The notes under the pieces: generated by a model
The model's input: the letters and a program-made list of their open reading frames with translations, nothing else
What the model was told of the DNA's origin: nothing
Databases searched by the model: none
From: a virus
Reading direction: 5' to 3' (one strand)
Virus record (IMG/VR): IMGVR_UViG_3300024255_001563
Location: 62,001 to 126,000 of that record
Length of the DNA stretch: 64,000 bases
Made by a program: the position numbers and the translations under genes
Shown here: one piece after another, positions 42,615 to 52,200 of the stretch
Position numbering within the stretch: position 1 is the first letter of the stretch
Layout of the letters: each line of letters opens with the position of its first letter

Positions 42615-43439
42615 TTATTTTTTTCGTTCAGCGTCTCTTTTAACAGAAGCTTCCCATTCGCCGGCATGCTGGCGTGTGTATGAAGGATTTAAGTCATTCA
42701 TTTCTAAAATATCGTCTCTAATGTTCTGATTACGCTTTTCTAAGTTGATAACACGTACAAAACTGTTAGTAACTGCTGCTGTATAATATGCAAATGGATT
42801 ATTTGACTTTGATTCGTCAAACTGCAAACCAATTTGCGAAAGTTGCAGTATTGCTTGCCCTTTCATCTCGTCATTGTAAGTGTATCCACGTACATTGCCT
42901 CTTGTAGCATAACGATCAACAAGCTTCATCCACATTCGAGCAAGTTCATTGGTTGCTCGAGCATGTTTTAAACTAAAATTACCATTTTCCATGCCACCTT
43001 CCCAATGACTTTTACCAACTAAAACTAATTCGCCTTCATCATTAAATTTATAATGGTTAAAAGGAGGAAAATTTAGTTTTACTTTAGTGTCTGCTATAGT
43101 CTTTGGAGTTTTTTTACGTCCAGGCTCTTCCGGAATATGATCAAAAGTCATAATTCGAAAGATTAATTCTTCTTTTGTAATAGTTTTGTAATCAACTTCA
43201 CATTCAGCTTGCTTTACTTTTTCGCCTGCTTGTTTACGACGAGCATATTCTGCATCGCCTAACCTTTTTGCTTTATTTCGTTTAGCTTCTGCAACAGTTC
43301 TGATATTAACTTTTTCAATATCAGGCAAAATAATGTCATACTGATTGTATTCTGGCTCTACAAAACTACAAAATTGTGATTTTGATATGTGTATCTGTTT
43401 TAACAAGTCTTTATTGTTAAGATAGTTTACTTTCCTCAT
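42615..43439 (-). CDS. gp55: Late transcription sigma factor
   Basis: 274 aa, T4 gp55 family. The N-terminus VNYLNNKDLLKQI parallels T4 gp55 YVNNKELLQAI, and region 2-like sequence NPFAYYTAAVTNSFVRVINLEKRNQ at residues ~210-235 corresponds to [21 protein letters not shown]. The central part (residues ~50-165) is longer and more basic than in T4 gp55 (185 aa). It would bind host core polymerase and recognise the NATAAATA late boxes seen throughout the window. AGGAGAACCT precedes the ATG. Confidence 0.92.
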   Translation of the reverse strand: MRKVNYLNNKDLLKQIHISKSQFCSFVEPEYNQYDIILPDIEKVNIRTVAEAKRNKAKRLGDAEYARRKQAGEKVKQAECEVDYKTITKEELIFRIMTFDHIPEEPGRKKTPKTIADTKVKLNFPPFNHYKFNDEGELVLVGKSHWEGGMENGNFSLKHARATNELARMWMKLVDRYATRGNVRGYTYNDEMKGQAILQLSQIGLQFDESKSNNPFAYYTAAVTNSFVRVINLEKRNQNIRDDILEMNDLNPSYTRQHAGEWEASVKRDAERKK

Positions 43440-43463
43440 AGGTTCTCCTAAAATGTTAATACT

Positions 43464-43492
43464 ATTATAATATACTTACTTAATTATGTCAA
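43464..43492 (-). promoter_or_regulatory. Perfect sigma70 promoter for gp55
   Basis: TTGACA (43492-43487), 17-base spacer, TATAAT (43469-43464) on the minus strand. The expected start is near 43457, about 18 bases before the ATG. Its -35 abuts the divergent late box of gp48. Confidence 0.92.
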
Positions 43493-43499
43493 CTAAATA
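43493..43499 (+). promoter_or_regulatory. Probable late promoter box CTAAATA for the baseplate operon
   Basis: CTAAATA on the plus strand, 19 bases before the gp48 ATG. It is the same variant as in front of gp6 and diverges from the gp55 promoter. Confidence 0.5.
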
Positions 43500-43517
43500 A
43501 TAGTATAGGAGAATAGC

Positions 43518-44291
43518 ATGGCAAACAATCCCTCGTCGAGTAGAGAAAATTTAACAGGAAGCGAAGTACCACTTGGAGCTGCAAGTGTATCATCTAGCGA
43601 TGTTGTTACAGATCCTGGCGCTAGGCGCAGAGGCAATTTACCTCCAGGAGCAGTTCCAACAAACGATTTAAATTTTGTTGAAGCTGATTGGGGATCAAAA
43701 ACTGACCTTGATTGGAGAGTTAAACTGTCGCTGCCTGCTAATTTTCAAAACAGTGATATATTACAACCTTTGCTTGAAACTAATGGGTTTATGTTTCCTT
43801 ATACTCCACAAATAACTATGGAACACACTGCTAACTATAATGCTCTTCATCCTACACATAGTAATTATTCATTTCCTGCTTATCAGAACAGTCAAGTGAA
43901 CTCGTTAACTATTGTTGGCGAATTTGTAGTAGAAAATGCAACAGATGCAAGATATTGGATTGCTGCAACTCATTATCTACGTAGTGTAACAAAGATGGCA
44001 TATGGAAGCACAAGTAATCAAGGTTCACCGCCTCCTGTTGTTAAATTAAATGGCTACGGTGATTATGTATTTAAAGATGTACCTGTAACTGTAACTTATT
44101 TTACAGTTGACTTGCCTAGTGATGTTGATTATATACAAACAGATGTAGGCGAAAGCGGAACTTGGGTGCCTGTAAGAAGTCAAATAAACGTTCAGGTACA
44201 GCCAACATACAGCAGAAAGGCGATAACTAAGTTTAGTCTAGATACTTTTATTAATGGTGGTTATATTTCAAACGGAAAAGGATTTATTTAA
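43518..44291 (+). CDS. gp48: Baseplate tail-tube cap or initiator protein
   Basis: 257 aa. A disordered N-terminus (~40 aa) precedes VEADWGSKTDLDWRVKLSLP, GFMFPYTPQITMEHTANY, NSLTIVGEFVVENATDARYWIAATHYLRSVTKM and VPVTVTYFTVDLP. This matches the gp48/gp54-like tail-tube-related baseplate proteins of marine T4-like phages. I use gp48 because the gene opens the baseplate operon ahead of gp53, but gp54 is possible since the two are homologous. GGAGAATAGC precedes the ATG; stop overlaps the gp53 start (TAATG). Confidence 0.7.
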   Translation: MANNPSSSRENLTGSEVPLGAASVSSSDVVTDPGARRRGNLPPGAVPTNDLNFVEADWGSKTDLDWRVKLSLPANFQNSDILQPLLETNGFMFPYTPQITMEHTANYNALHPTHSNYSFPAYQNSQVNSLTIVGEFVVENATDARYWIAATHYLRSVTKMAYGSTSNQGSPPPVVKLNGYGDYVFKDVPVTVTYFTVDLPSDVDYIQTDVGESGTWVPVRSQINVQVQPTYSRKAITKFSLDTFINGGYISNGKGFI

Positions 44292-44596
44292 TGGAAGTTA
44301 GATACGAAAATAATAGTCCTTGGTCTAATACAGAAATTCAAAATAACGATTATTTGGATGTATTAACAATACGTCCTGTGCCAGCAAGTCCGGACGACAT
44401 ATTGTATACTGTTCAGCCACAGTATGCATTTAGACCCGACTTGTTAGCTTATGATCTTTACGGTACAAAAAATTTATGGTGGGTATTTGCACAACGTAAT
44501 ATGGATTTAATTAAAGATCCAGTATATGATTTAAAACCCGGAGTTAGAATTTATTTGCCCAAAGGCGACGAATTGGCAAGGCAACTAGGAGTATAA
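44291..44596 (+). CDS. gp53: Baseplate wedge subunit
   Basis: 101 aa. Recognised from FRPDLLAYDLYGTKNLWWVFAQRN and PVYDLKPGVRIYLP, the conserved part of gp53, which resembles a LysM-type fold. Shorter than T4 gp53 (196 aa), so it keeps little beyond the core domain. gp53 joins neighbouring wedges around the hub. Coupled to gp48 through TAATG and directly followed by the hub gene. Confidence 0.85.
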   Translation: MEVRYENNSPWSNTEIQNNDYLDVLTIRPVPASPDDILYTVQPQYAFRPDLLAYDLYGTKNLWWVFAQRNMDLIKDPVYDLKPGVRIYLPKGDELARQLGV

Positions 44597-46954
44597 ATGG
44601 CATACGTACCAGAAAATTCTGGAAATATTGTAATTGGCGATCCTGGAGTGGGGTCAGTAGGGTCTAAACGAACTGCTACAGTCAACGATAGCAGTAATAA
44701 TGTTTCGCGAGCGATCAATTTTTTACAAAATCCTAGTTTAGCAGGCGCTGCTGCTTTATACGGCGAAGATGTCTTTCCGTTTAGAAACGAATTAAATCAA
44801 TTTGCTAGTTATGCACCCATTTTTACTCTTGGATGTTTGACAAACATGGAATTTAACTTTCCTTTAAGCTATAGAACTCTTGGTCCGTTGGTTAAAATTA
44901 TTCGTAGTGGCGGTGGTGGTGGACCAACTATTCCGTCTTTGTACGACTTAGATGGCAAGCGTGAATTTTTTATTGAAGATGTGTCAATAAAAAATACAGT
45001 AGCACCAGTTAACAGTGTTAGACATAGCAATGCTACTAATATTAATTTTAAAGTTATAGAACCTTACTCAATGGGGCAGTTTTATCATAATTTAAGAAGT
45101 GCAGCATTAGTAACAGGACATTCTAACTATCTAGACGCTCCGTTTTTAATAAGTGTAGCATTTATTGGGTATGATGACGAAGGTAATGTTAAATCACCTT
45201 TCTTCAGTCAACGACATTTTCCAATACAAATTGTTGAAGCAGACATGTCAGTTTCTGAATCAGGAGCAGTTTATGATATTAAAGCAGTTCCTTATACTGA
45301 ACGAGCAGTAACTAATAGAACGCAACGTCTTAAAACTGATGTTCAAATTACAGGCAGGACTGTTGCTGAAATGTTACAAGTAGGTCCAAATAGTCTTACT
45401 ACACAAATAAACAAGGTAGGCGAAGAACAACGCGAAGCAGGCAACGATACAAGCGATCGATACATAATTCAATTTCCAAATACTGGAATTTTAGGCGGAG
45501 CAGTTAGCGGAGCTGTTAATGCAGTAAGCGGAGCTTTAACTTCGCAGTTGGGAGCAATTGGATCTTCACTTAATGGATGGTATCAGGGATTAGTTGGTAA
45601 CACAGGAGAGAATGCTTCAATTGCAACGCCTAATGTTATAGGCGAAACAACATCTATAATATCCTTAGGGTCGCTATTTGGTGACAAATTAAAAGCAGAA
45701 GCTGAGTTTGATATAAACGAAATTGGAAGATCATCAATCGTTAGACAAGGAACTTCTGAAAACGCTGGTCAAACAACTCAGCAGATTCCTTCTCTAGCTG
45801 AAAATCAAGCTAGTCCGGGGACTATTGATAGAACTAGGATAGCCTGGGACGAAAATACAGCAGTAATGTCTTTAAAAGTAAATGATAGAATAGAAGACAT
45901 TATTGAAGAAGTGATAATATCATCAGAATATGGCCGAAGTTTTAGTAGGGCAAATGCAGACATGGCCGGACGTATTAAATGGTTTAGGATAGAAACACAA
46001 ACATATAATACTGGAAGTTTATTAGGCGGTATATTTAATGGAACAAACCCTAAAGTTTATGTTTATAGAGTTAGAGTGTTTCGATATGACGGTTCAACAG
46101 TTGCAGCCCCTGGAATTAGTAGTTTTTCTAAAAGTCTTATAAAACAACTTATGACAGCTAAAGCATACAGCTACATTTATACAGGTGCTAACGACGATAT
46201 TATAGACTTAGATTTAAAATTTAATCATACATTTTACACAGGTGTTAATGCATCTCGAAACCAAAAAACCTTAATTCAGCAGTTAGGCGGAGCGTTAGGG
46301 TTTGGACCTAAAGGTAGAGATCCGGTAACAGTAGCCGGTCGAGGAACAGTACCTTCTCAAGCAACAAGTCAGCTTAGAGACGATGCAACTGATACTGAAA
46401 TAGGTAATGGACCTAGCGGTAGAACAGGTTCTGACGATGCCGAAACAGGAACTGCTAGATATTTTAATCAACTGGTTATAAATTCAGCAGAAGACCTAGT
46501 AAAAGTTGATCTAACAATACACGGCGATCCGTATTTTATAATGGATATTGGTATTGGTAATTATCTAGGATTAGTATCGTCTCCTTTGTTGCCTGTAACA
46601 CTTGACGGAAGTTGTAATCCGATGGACGGCGAAGTCTATGTTATTTTAAATTTTAGAACTCCGATAGATTACGATCCTAGCGGATATGTAGAATATCCAT
46701 TAGGCGGCTTTTTGCCGTTGTCAATGTTTAGTGGGCTGTATTCTGTAATACTAGTTGAAAGTACTTTTGAAAAAGGTAAATTTGTACAAAAATTAACACT
46801 TACTCGAAAACGCAATCAAGACCTGTCTATAGAAGCACTTGCAGGAAAAGTAATTTCCTTCTTAACAGGCGGTAACGGAACAGTGCAAAGTACTAATGGC
46901 TCACCGACTCAACAAGTCGGTGATAATACTGGACCAGATGAGGATCTTACATAA
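44597..46954 (+). CDS. Baseplate hub structural protein, possible gp27 equivalent
   Basis: 785 aa. The N-terminal domain (LGCLTNMEFNFPLSYRTLGP, REFFIEDVSIKNTVAPV, RHFPIQIVEADMSVSESGAVYDIKAVPYTE) is beta-rich; the middle has a Gly/Ala-rich segment (GILGGAVSGAVNAVSGALTSQ); the C-terminal part contains RIEDIIEEVIISSEYG, TIHGDPYFIMDIGIGNYLG and EVYVILNFRTPIDYD, a pattern typical of tail hub proteins. It lies directly before gp5, so it may be the platform on which the gp5 spike sits. Identity with gp27 is inferred from position. Confidence 0.7.
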   Translation: MAYVPENSGNIVIGDPGVGSVGSKRTATVNDSSNNVSRAINFLQNPSLAGAAALYGEDVFPFRNELNQFASYAPIFTLGCLTNMEFNFPLSYRTLGPLVKIIRSGGGGGPTIPSLYDLDGKREFFIEDVSIKNTVAPVNSVRHSNATNINFKVIEPYSMGQFYHNLRSAALVTGHSNYLDAPFLISVAFIGYDDEGNVKSPFFSQRHFPIQIVEADMSVSESGAVYDIKAVPYTERAVTNRTQRLKTDVQITGRTVAEMLQVGPNSLTTQINKVGEEQREAGNDTSDRYIIQFPNTGILGGAVSGAVNAVSGALTSQLGAIGSSLNGWYQGLVGNTGENASIATPNVIGETTSIISLGSLFGDKLKAEAEFDINEIGRSSIVRQGTSENAGQTTQQIPSLAENQASPGTIDRTRIAWDENTAVMSLKVNDRIEDIIEEVIISSEYGRSFSRANADMAGRIKWFRIETQTYNTGSLLGGIFNGTNPKVYVYRVRVFRYDGSTVAAPGISSFSKSLIKQLMTAKAYSYIYTGANDDIIDLDLKFNHTFYTGVNASRNQKTLIQQLGGALGFGPKGRDPVTVAGRGTVPSQATSQLRDDATDTEIGNGPSGRTGSDDAETGTARYFNQLVINSAEDLVKVDLTIHGDPYFIMDIGIGNYLGLVSSPLLPVTLDGSCNPMDGEVYVILNFRTPIDYDPSGYVEYPLGGFLPLSMFSGLYSVILVESTFEKGKFVQKLTLTRKRNQDLSIEALAGKVISFLTGGNGTVQSTNGSPTQQVGDNTGPDEDLT

Positions 46955-46957
46955 ATT

Positions 46958-48709
46958 ATGGCACTTGAAAGAAGAGATAATAGCGACAGAGCGTCAAATA
47001 ACACAGGTGTATTTTTAGGTAAAGTAGTAAGTCACCTTGATACAACTTACATGGGCGGCGTACAAGTAGAAATATTAAAAAACAACGAAAGTGGTAGCAT
47101 TACAGGACAAACTGTAAACTGTAAGTATGCTAGTCCGTTTTACGGACAAAGTCCGTATTCTGGGTTAGGAAGAGGTACTGATTATGCAAGTACGCAGAAA
47201 AGTTACGGGTTTTGGGCTGTACCGCCTGATATAGGAACACAAGTAATTGTAGTAATGCCAGAAGGTAACTATTCTAGTGCTTATTGGATAGGATGTGTAC
47301 CTGATACAGGTATGAATTTTATGACTCCGGGCAATGCAGGAACAACATTTAATAATGCTGATCAGTCAGCTGCATTACCAGTTGGTGAATTCAACAAATT
47401 AACAACACAACTCAATGGTAGCGATCCAACAAAGGCAACTAAGCCGGCAATAGATAGTGACCGCTTTACACGTTACAACGAGACTGGATTAATAAAAGAT
47501 CATATTAGAGGATCTAATACTTCTAGTGCTAGGCGAGAAGTTCCAAGTAAAGTATTTGGCATAAGTACTCCGGGACCTGAAGACATACAGGGCCCTAAGC
47601 ATCAATACGGTCCTACACCTGCTACTTCGATACAACGACCATATAACAGATTAGGCGGCTCTAGTTTTGTAATGGACGACGGCGACATGACACTGTTTAG
47701 AAAAAAGCCAGCAGCTGATGGTCCGCTAGAATATGCCAATGCCGAAAAAGGTGATCAAAGTGGTGACCCAACATTGCCAGCAAATGATCTGATTAGATTA
47801 CAAACTAGAACTGGTCATCAAATTTTAATGCACAACACGGAAGATTTAATTTATATTTCTCATGGCAGCGGAAACAGTTGGATAGAAATGACTGCTAATG
47901 GCAAAATTGAAATATATTCTAAAGATAGCATAAGTGTTAATACCGAAAATGATATAAATTTTAATGCAGGAAGAGACATAAATTTTGCTGCTAAAGAAGA
48001 CATTAATTTTGTTGCAGATAAAAATATCAAAATGCATTCATTGGAAACTACAACGCATCATGCGTTAAATTATAAAATGCATGTAGAAGAAAATTCAGAC
48101 ATTAGAATTGACAAAGAGTCATTTACCTATGTTGAACAAGACAAACATTTAGTTGTCAAAGGCAACAAATTAGTATTTGTAGAAGGCAGTGCAGAAACCG
48201 AAGTAAGTTCAGATGTAAAAATGACCCAACGGAACTTTGATATTAAGACTCAACAAGATATTAATTTTTCAGCAGACGCAGGATCTATTAGTCTTACTGC
48301 ACAGCAGAATATTGCAGGAACTGCAACTGCAACTGTAGGTTTTGAAGGGCAAAATGTAGGACTATCTGGTAGGTCAACTGCTGCAATAAGTGCGGGCTTT
48401 ATAGGGTTAAATGGTACAGTACATGCACCTGACCCTGTACCAGGAAATACAACAGTCTCGATGCCCGCCGTCGAAGGAGCAAGAGCGGTAGTAACTTCCG
48501 CTGACGAAGCAGCCGAGTTTGAAGGTGAAGAATTTGCATGTTACCCAAAACGCATTCCGCAGCACGAACCTTGGAAAGAACACGAAAATTTAGACCCAGG
48601 ATCTTATGTTCCAGATGAAACTCGGTCTACAGAAAATGAAAGACCAGAACCGGATGATTCTCCGTTTGAATTTCCGCCACAGGATGATACATTTGCAAAG
48701 GGGCAATAA
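46958..48709 (+). CDS. gp5: Baseplate hub and central spike protein without lysozyme domain
   Basis: 583 aa. Residues ~15-115 form the gp5/VgrG OB-fold (GVFLGKVVSHLDTTYMGGVQVEI, PPDIGTQVIVVMPEGN). Residues ~300-480 are the triple-stranded beta-helix with NDINFNAGRDINFAAKEDIN-type repeats. The region between them (residues ~145-290) lacks the lysozyme catalytic pattern of T4 gp5 and instead has Pro-rich linkers and FVMDDGDMTLFRK. The C-terminus (FEFPPQDDTF) is Pro/acid-rich. It pierces the outer membrane at contraction. Confidence 0.9.
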   Translation: MALERRDNSDRASNNTGVFLGKVVSHLDTTYMGGVQVEILKNNESGSITGQTVNCKYASPFYGQSPYSGLGRGTDYASTQKSYGFWAVPPDIGTQVIVVMPEGNYSSAYWIGCVPDTGMNFMTPGNAGTTFNNADQSAALPVGEFNKLTTQLNGSDPTKATKPAIDSDRFTRYNETGLIKDHIRGSNTSSARREVPSKVFGISTPGPEDIQGPKHQYGPTPATSIQRPYNRLGGSSFVMDDGDMTLFRKKPAADGPLEYANAEKGDQSGDPTLPANDLIRLQTRTGHQILMHNTEDLIYISHGSGNSWIEMTANGKIEIYSKDSISVNTENDINFNAGRDINFAAKEDINFVADKNIKMHSLETTTHHALNYKMHVEENSDIRIDKESFTYVEQDKHLVVKGNKLVFVEGSAETEVSSDVKMTQRNFDIKTQQDINFSADAGSISLTAQQNIAGTATATVGFEGQNVGLSGRSTAAISAGFIGLNGTVHAPDPVPGNTTVSMPAVEGARAVVTSADEAAEFEGEEFACYPKRIPQHEPWKEHENLDPGSYVPDETRSTENERPEPDDSPFEFPPQDDTFAKGQ

Positions 48710-49162
48710 ATGAGTACAATAGAAAAAAAGTTATATAAACAAGTTAGCGTAAAGAGTAATACTAATAAAGATTTAGAGTATGTAAAGGCACCTACATACA
48801 AAGGATTTAGTACTATTAGCACTTATGGCGACAGTAATGTTTTGTATGATATTTCCCTTATTAAACAGGATATTATTAATCACTTCCACATACGAAAGGG
48901 TGAAAAGTTATCAGATCCAAGTTTTGGCACCATTATTTGGGATATATTGTTTGAACCTCTAACTGATCAGATAAAAAATAAAATAATACAAGATGTTTCG
49001 GAGATTGTTAATTATGATCAGCGTGTAAGTGTAAACCAGATTATTGTTGATAGTTACGAAAACGGTATTTCTATATCTTGCGAACTAGTGTATCTACCTT
49101 ATTCTATAGTTGAAAAATTACAGTTACAATTCGACGAAGATGCCGGATTTTTTACAGCATAA
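48710..49162 (+). CDS. gp25: Baseplate wedge protein
   Basis: 150 aa, GPW/gp25 family: YDISLIKQDIINHFHIRKGEKLSDPSFG, WDILFEPLTDQIKNKI, VNQIIVDSYENGISISCELVY. The RxGE-xx-xxPxFGxxxxxxLFEPL motif is diagnostic. It anchors the sheath to the baseplate. ATG follows the gp5 stop directly. Confidence 0.93.
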   Translation: MSTIEKKLYKQVSVKSNTNKDLEYVKAPTYKGFSTISTYGDSNVLYDISLIKQDIINHFHIRKGEKLSDPSFGTIIWDILFEPLTDQIKNKIIQDVSEIVNYDQRVSVNQIIVDSYENGISISCELVYLPYSIVEKLQLQFDEDAGFFTA

Positions 49163-49186
49163 TTATATACGCAGTTATCTTAAATT

Positions 49187-49194
49187 GCTAAATA
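49187..49194 (+). promoter_or_regulatory. Probable late promoter box GCTAAATA
   Basis: GCTAAATA on the plus strand, 24 bases before the gp6 ATG in the 55-base gp25-gp6 gap. Same CTAAATA core as before gp48. A leader with AAGGAA would follow. Confidence 0.5.
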
Positions 49195-49217
49195 TTACAA
49201 TAAGATAAGGAATACAA

Positions 49218-52200
49218 ATGTCCTCAAGCGATAGACAAAATAGATTACTACTTTCTGAAGACTGGAAACGTGTTTACCAAAGTTTTAGAAATGCAGATTT
49301 TAAAAGCTACGATTTTGATAATCTTCGTAGAACAATGGTTCAGTATTTACGGGAAAATTATCCTGAAGATTTTAACGATTATACAGAAAGTTCCGAATAC
49401 CTTGCACTTATTGACCTTATCGCCTACCTAGGACAAAATATTGCATTCCGTATAGATCTTAATGCAAGAGAAAACTATTTAGAACTTGCAGAACGTAGAG
49501 AAAGTGTACTGCGTCTAGCACGTTTGTTGTCTTACAATCCTAAGCGTAATCAAGCAGCAAACGGTCTTTTAAAATTACAAAGCGTTAGAACATCTGAAGA
49601 AGTTTATGATAGTAATAATATAAATTTACAAGGACAAACTATTGTTTGGAATGACCCGTCTAATTCAGAGTGGTATGAACAGTTTATTAAAATTTTAAAT
49701 TTATCACTTCCTGTAAACAATACTTTTGGGCGCTCTAATAAAAACGAAATTATTAATGGTATAACTACTGAGCAGTACCGATTTAACAGTGTAAATAACG
49801 ATGTCCCGATATTTTCTTTTAATAAAGTAATTGATGGAAGAAGTTTGCAGTTCGAAATAACATCAACAGATATAAGTGCTGATGCTGTTTTAGAAGAAGC
49901 ACCGTTTCCAGGAAATAAATTTGCATTTATTTTTAAGGATGATGGCAAAGGAATTACAAGTCCAAATACAGGATTTTTCTCGCACTTTAGACAAGGCACA
50001 TTAGACCAGGGAGTATTTACTGTAAACAGTCCTAGTACTAATCAGGCAATATCAGTTGAAGCGTTAGATATTAATGACTCTGATGTATGGCTTTATGGTT
50101 TAGATAGTTTAGGCAATGAAAGTGAACTTTGGACTAAAGTTGAAGCATTGCAAGGCAACAATATTATTTACAATAGTTTGTCTAAAAAAGAAAGAAATAT
50201 TTACAGTGTTCTTACTCGTGTAGATGACAGAATAAGTTTAATGTTTAGTGATGGTATTTTTGGAAACTTACCAAAGGGTTCATTTAGAGTATATTACAGA
50301 ACAAGCCAAAATGACAGAACAATTGTAACTCCCAGAGATCTTAGCAATGTTTCTATTAGTATCTCGTATATCTCAAGAAGTGGAAAAACAGAAACATTAA
50401 GATTAATATACAATCTTCAGTATACTGTTGATAACAGTGCAGAAAGCGAATCTACAGACAGTATACGATTCAATGCACCGTCAACATATTATACACAAAA
50501 TAGAATGGTAACGGGTGAAGACTATCAACTTGCTCCACTAGGAATTAGTCAAAATATTGTAAAATCAAAATCAGTAAACAGAACATCAAGTGGCATTAGT
50601 CGATATTTTGATTTAATTGATGCTACTGGAAAATACAGTAAAACTACACTATATGGCAACGACGGAGTCTTGTATAAAGAATATAGTGATTTGTTAGTAA
50701 ATTTTGCATTTCAAACTAAGACAGACGTTGAGGGAGTTATATTAAATTCTATTTTACCAGTATTGTCTAATAAAAAAGTTAGGAATTATTACTTTGACAA
50801 GTTTCCAAGAATTTTAACAGGAGACTTAGAAATTACTTGGAATCAAGAAACAACTGAAACTAATTTAAGTACAGGATATTTTAAAAATAAAGAAGGTGCT
50901 GCACTAAAATTAGGTAGCTTTACATCTTCAATCCTTTCACTACTAAAACAAGGCACACTTATTAAATTTATTGCACCAACAGGCTCGCACTTTAATAAAG
51001 ATTTAGACATTGTTTCGGGTAATCCTTCAATTATAGGAGATACAACATATAAATGGGTTAAATTAATTTCAGTTAACGGAACAGGATTTGAAATTAGAGA
51101 TGATAATACCGGTGCTGTTTACTTAAATGACGAAATTCCAACAGGTGCAATTTTATCAGAAATTAAACCGGCATTGCCAAATAACTTAATTGCAAGCGTA
51201 AAACAACAAGTTATTGATCAGATCTTTGCCTACAAAACGTTTGGTCTACGATTTGATCAAACAGCTAGTGAATGGAGAATTGTTACAGAAAACAACCTAT
51301 CCATTGGCTCAGAGTTTTCGACTGGTAAATCAGGAGACACTACAAATCAACAACTTGATGCTAGTTGGATCTTACTTTTTGAAACAGATGGAGAACGTTA
51401 TAGTGTGACCTATAGAGGCATGCGTTACGTTTTTGAAAGCGACAAGGAAATTAAATTTTATTATGATCCGACAGAAAAAATTTATGATAGTAATTCAGGT
51501 AAAATTATTAAAGATCTAATATCAGTTTTAAGTGTAAACTATCAGCCGGACAGTACGAGTGCGTTTACTAAAGATTATAACTGGGAAATTGTTGACATAT
51601 ACCGTGATGTTGAAGGGTATGTTGATAGCAAAAAAATTGAAATAAGTTTTTTTGATGCAGACGAAGACGGAATTGTTGATGACGCAGACTTGTTTGAAGA
51701 AATTGCTTCACCATCAGTAAACACATTAAACAAATATGTTATTTTTAAAAGAATAAAATCTACTGACGGCGTTGAAGATTTCAATTATCTTGACAATGCT
51801 AATAAAGAAGTTATTATTTTAAGTTCTAAATCAGAAGTACGTCCATTTAGTGAATATAGTAACGGCCAAGTATTTTATTATATAGATAATGACATTTTTG
51901 AAGTATTAGATCAGTCGATTTTAAAATTAAATATTAGTGCAGATTACAAAGCTAGACTAGGTAGAACTGATCTTAAATTTAGATATGTTCATTCTGCAAG
52001 TGCAAATGAAAGAATTGATCCTAGCGCAAGTAATATCATTGATATGTATTTGCTAGAAAGAAATTATGATACATCTTATAGAAATTGGCTATTGAATAAA
52101 TCAACAACAAAGCCATTGCCGCCGAGTAGCGATCAGATGCATATTTCTTATGCACCAAGTTTAAACCAAATTAAGTCACTTACAGACGAAATTATATATC

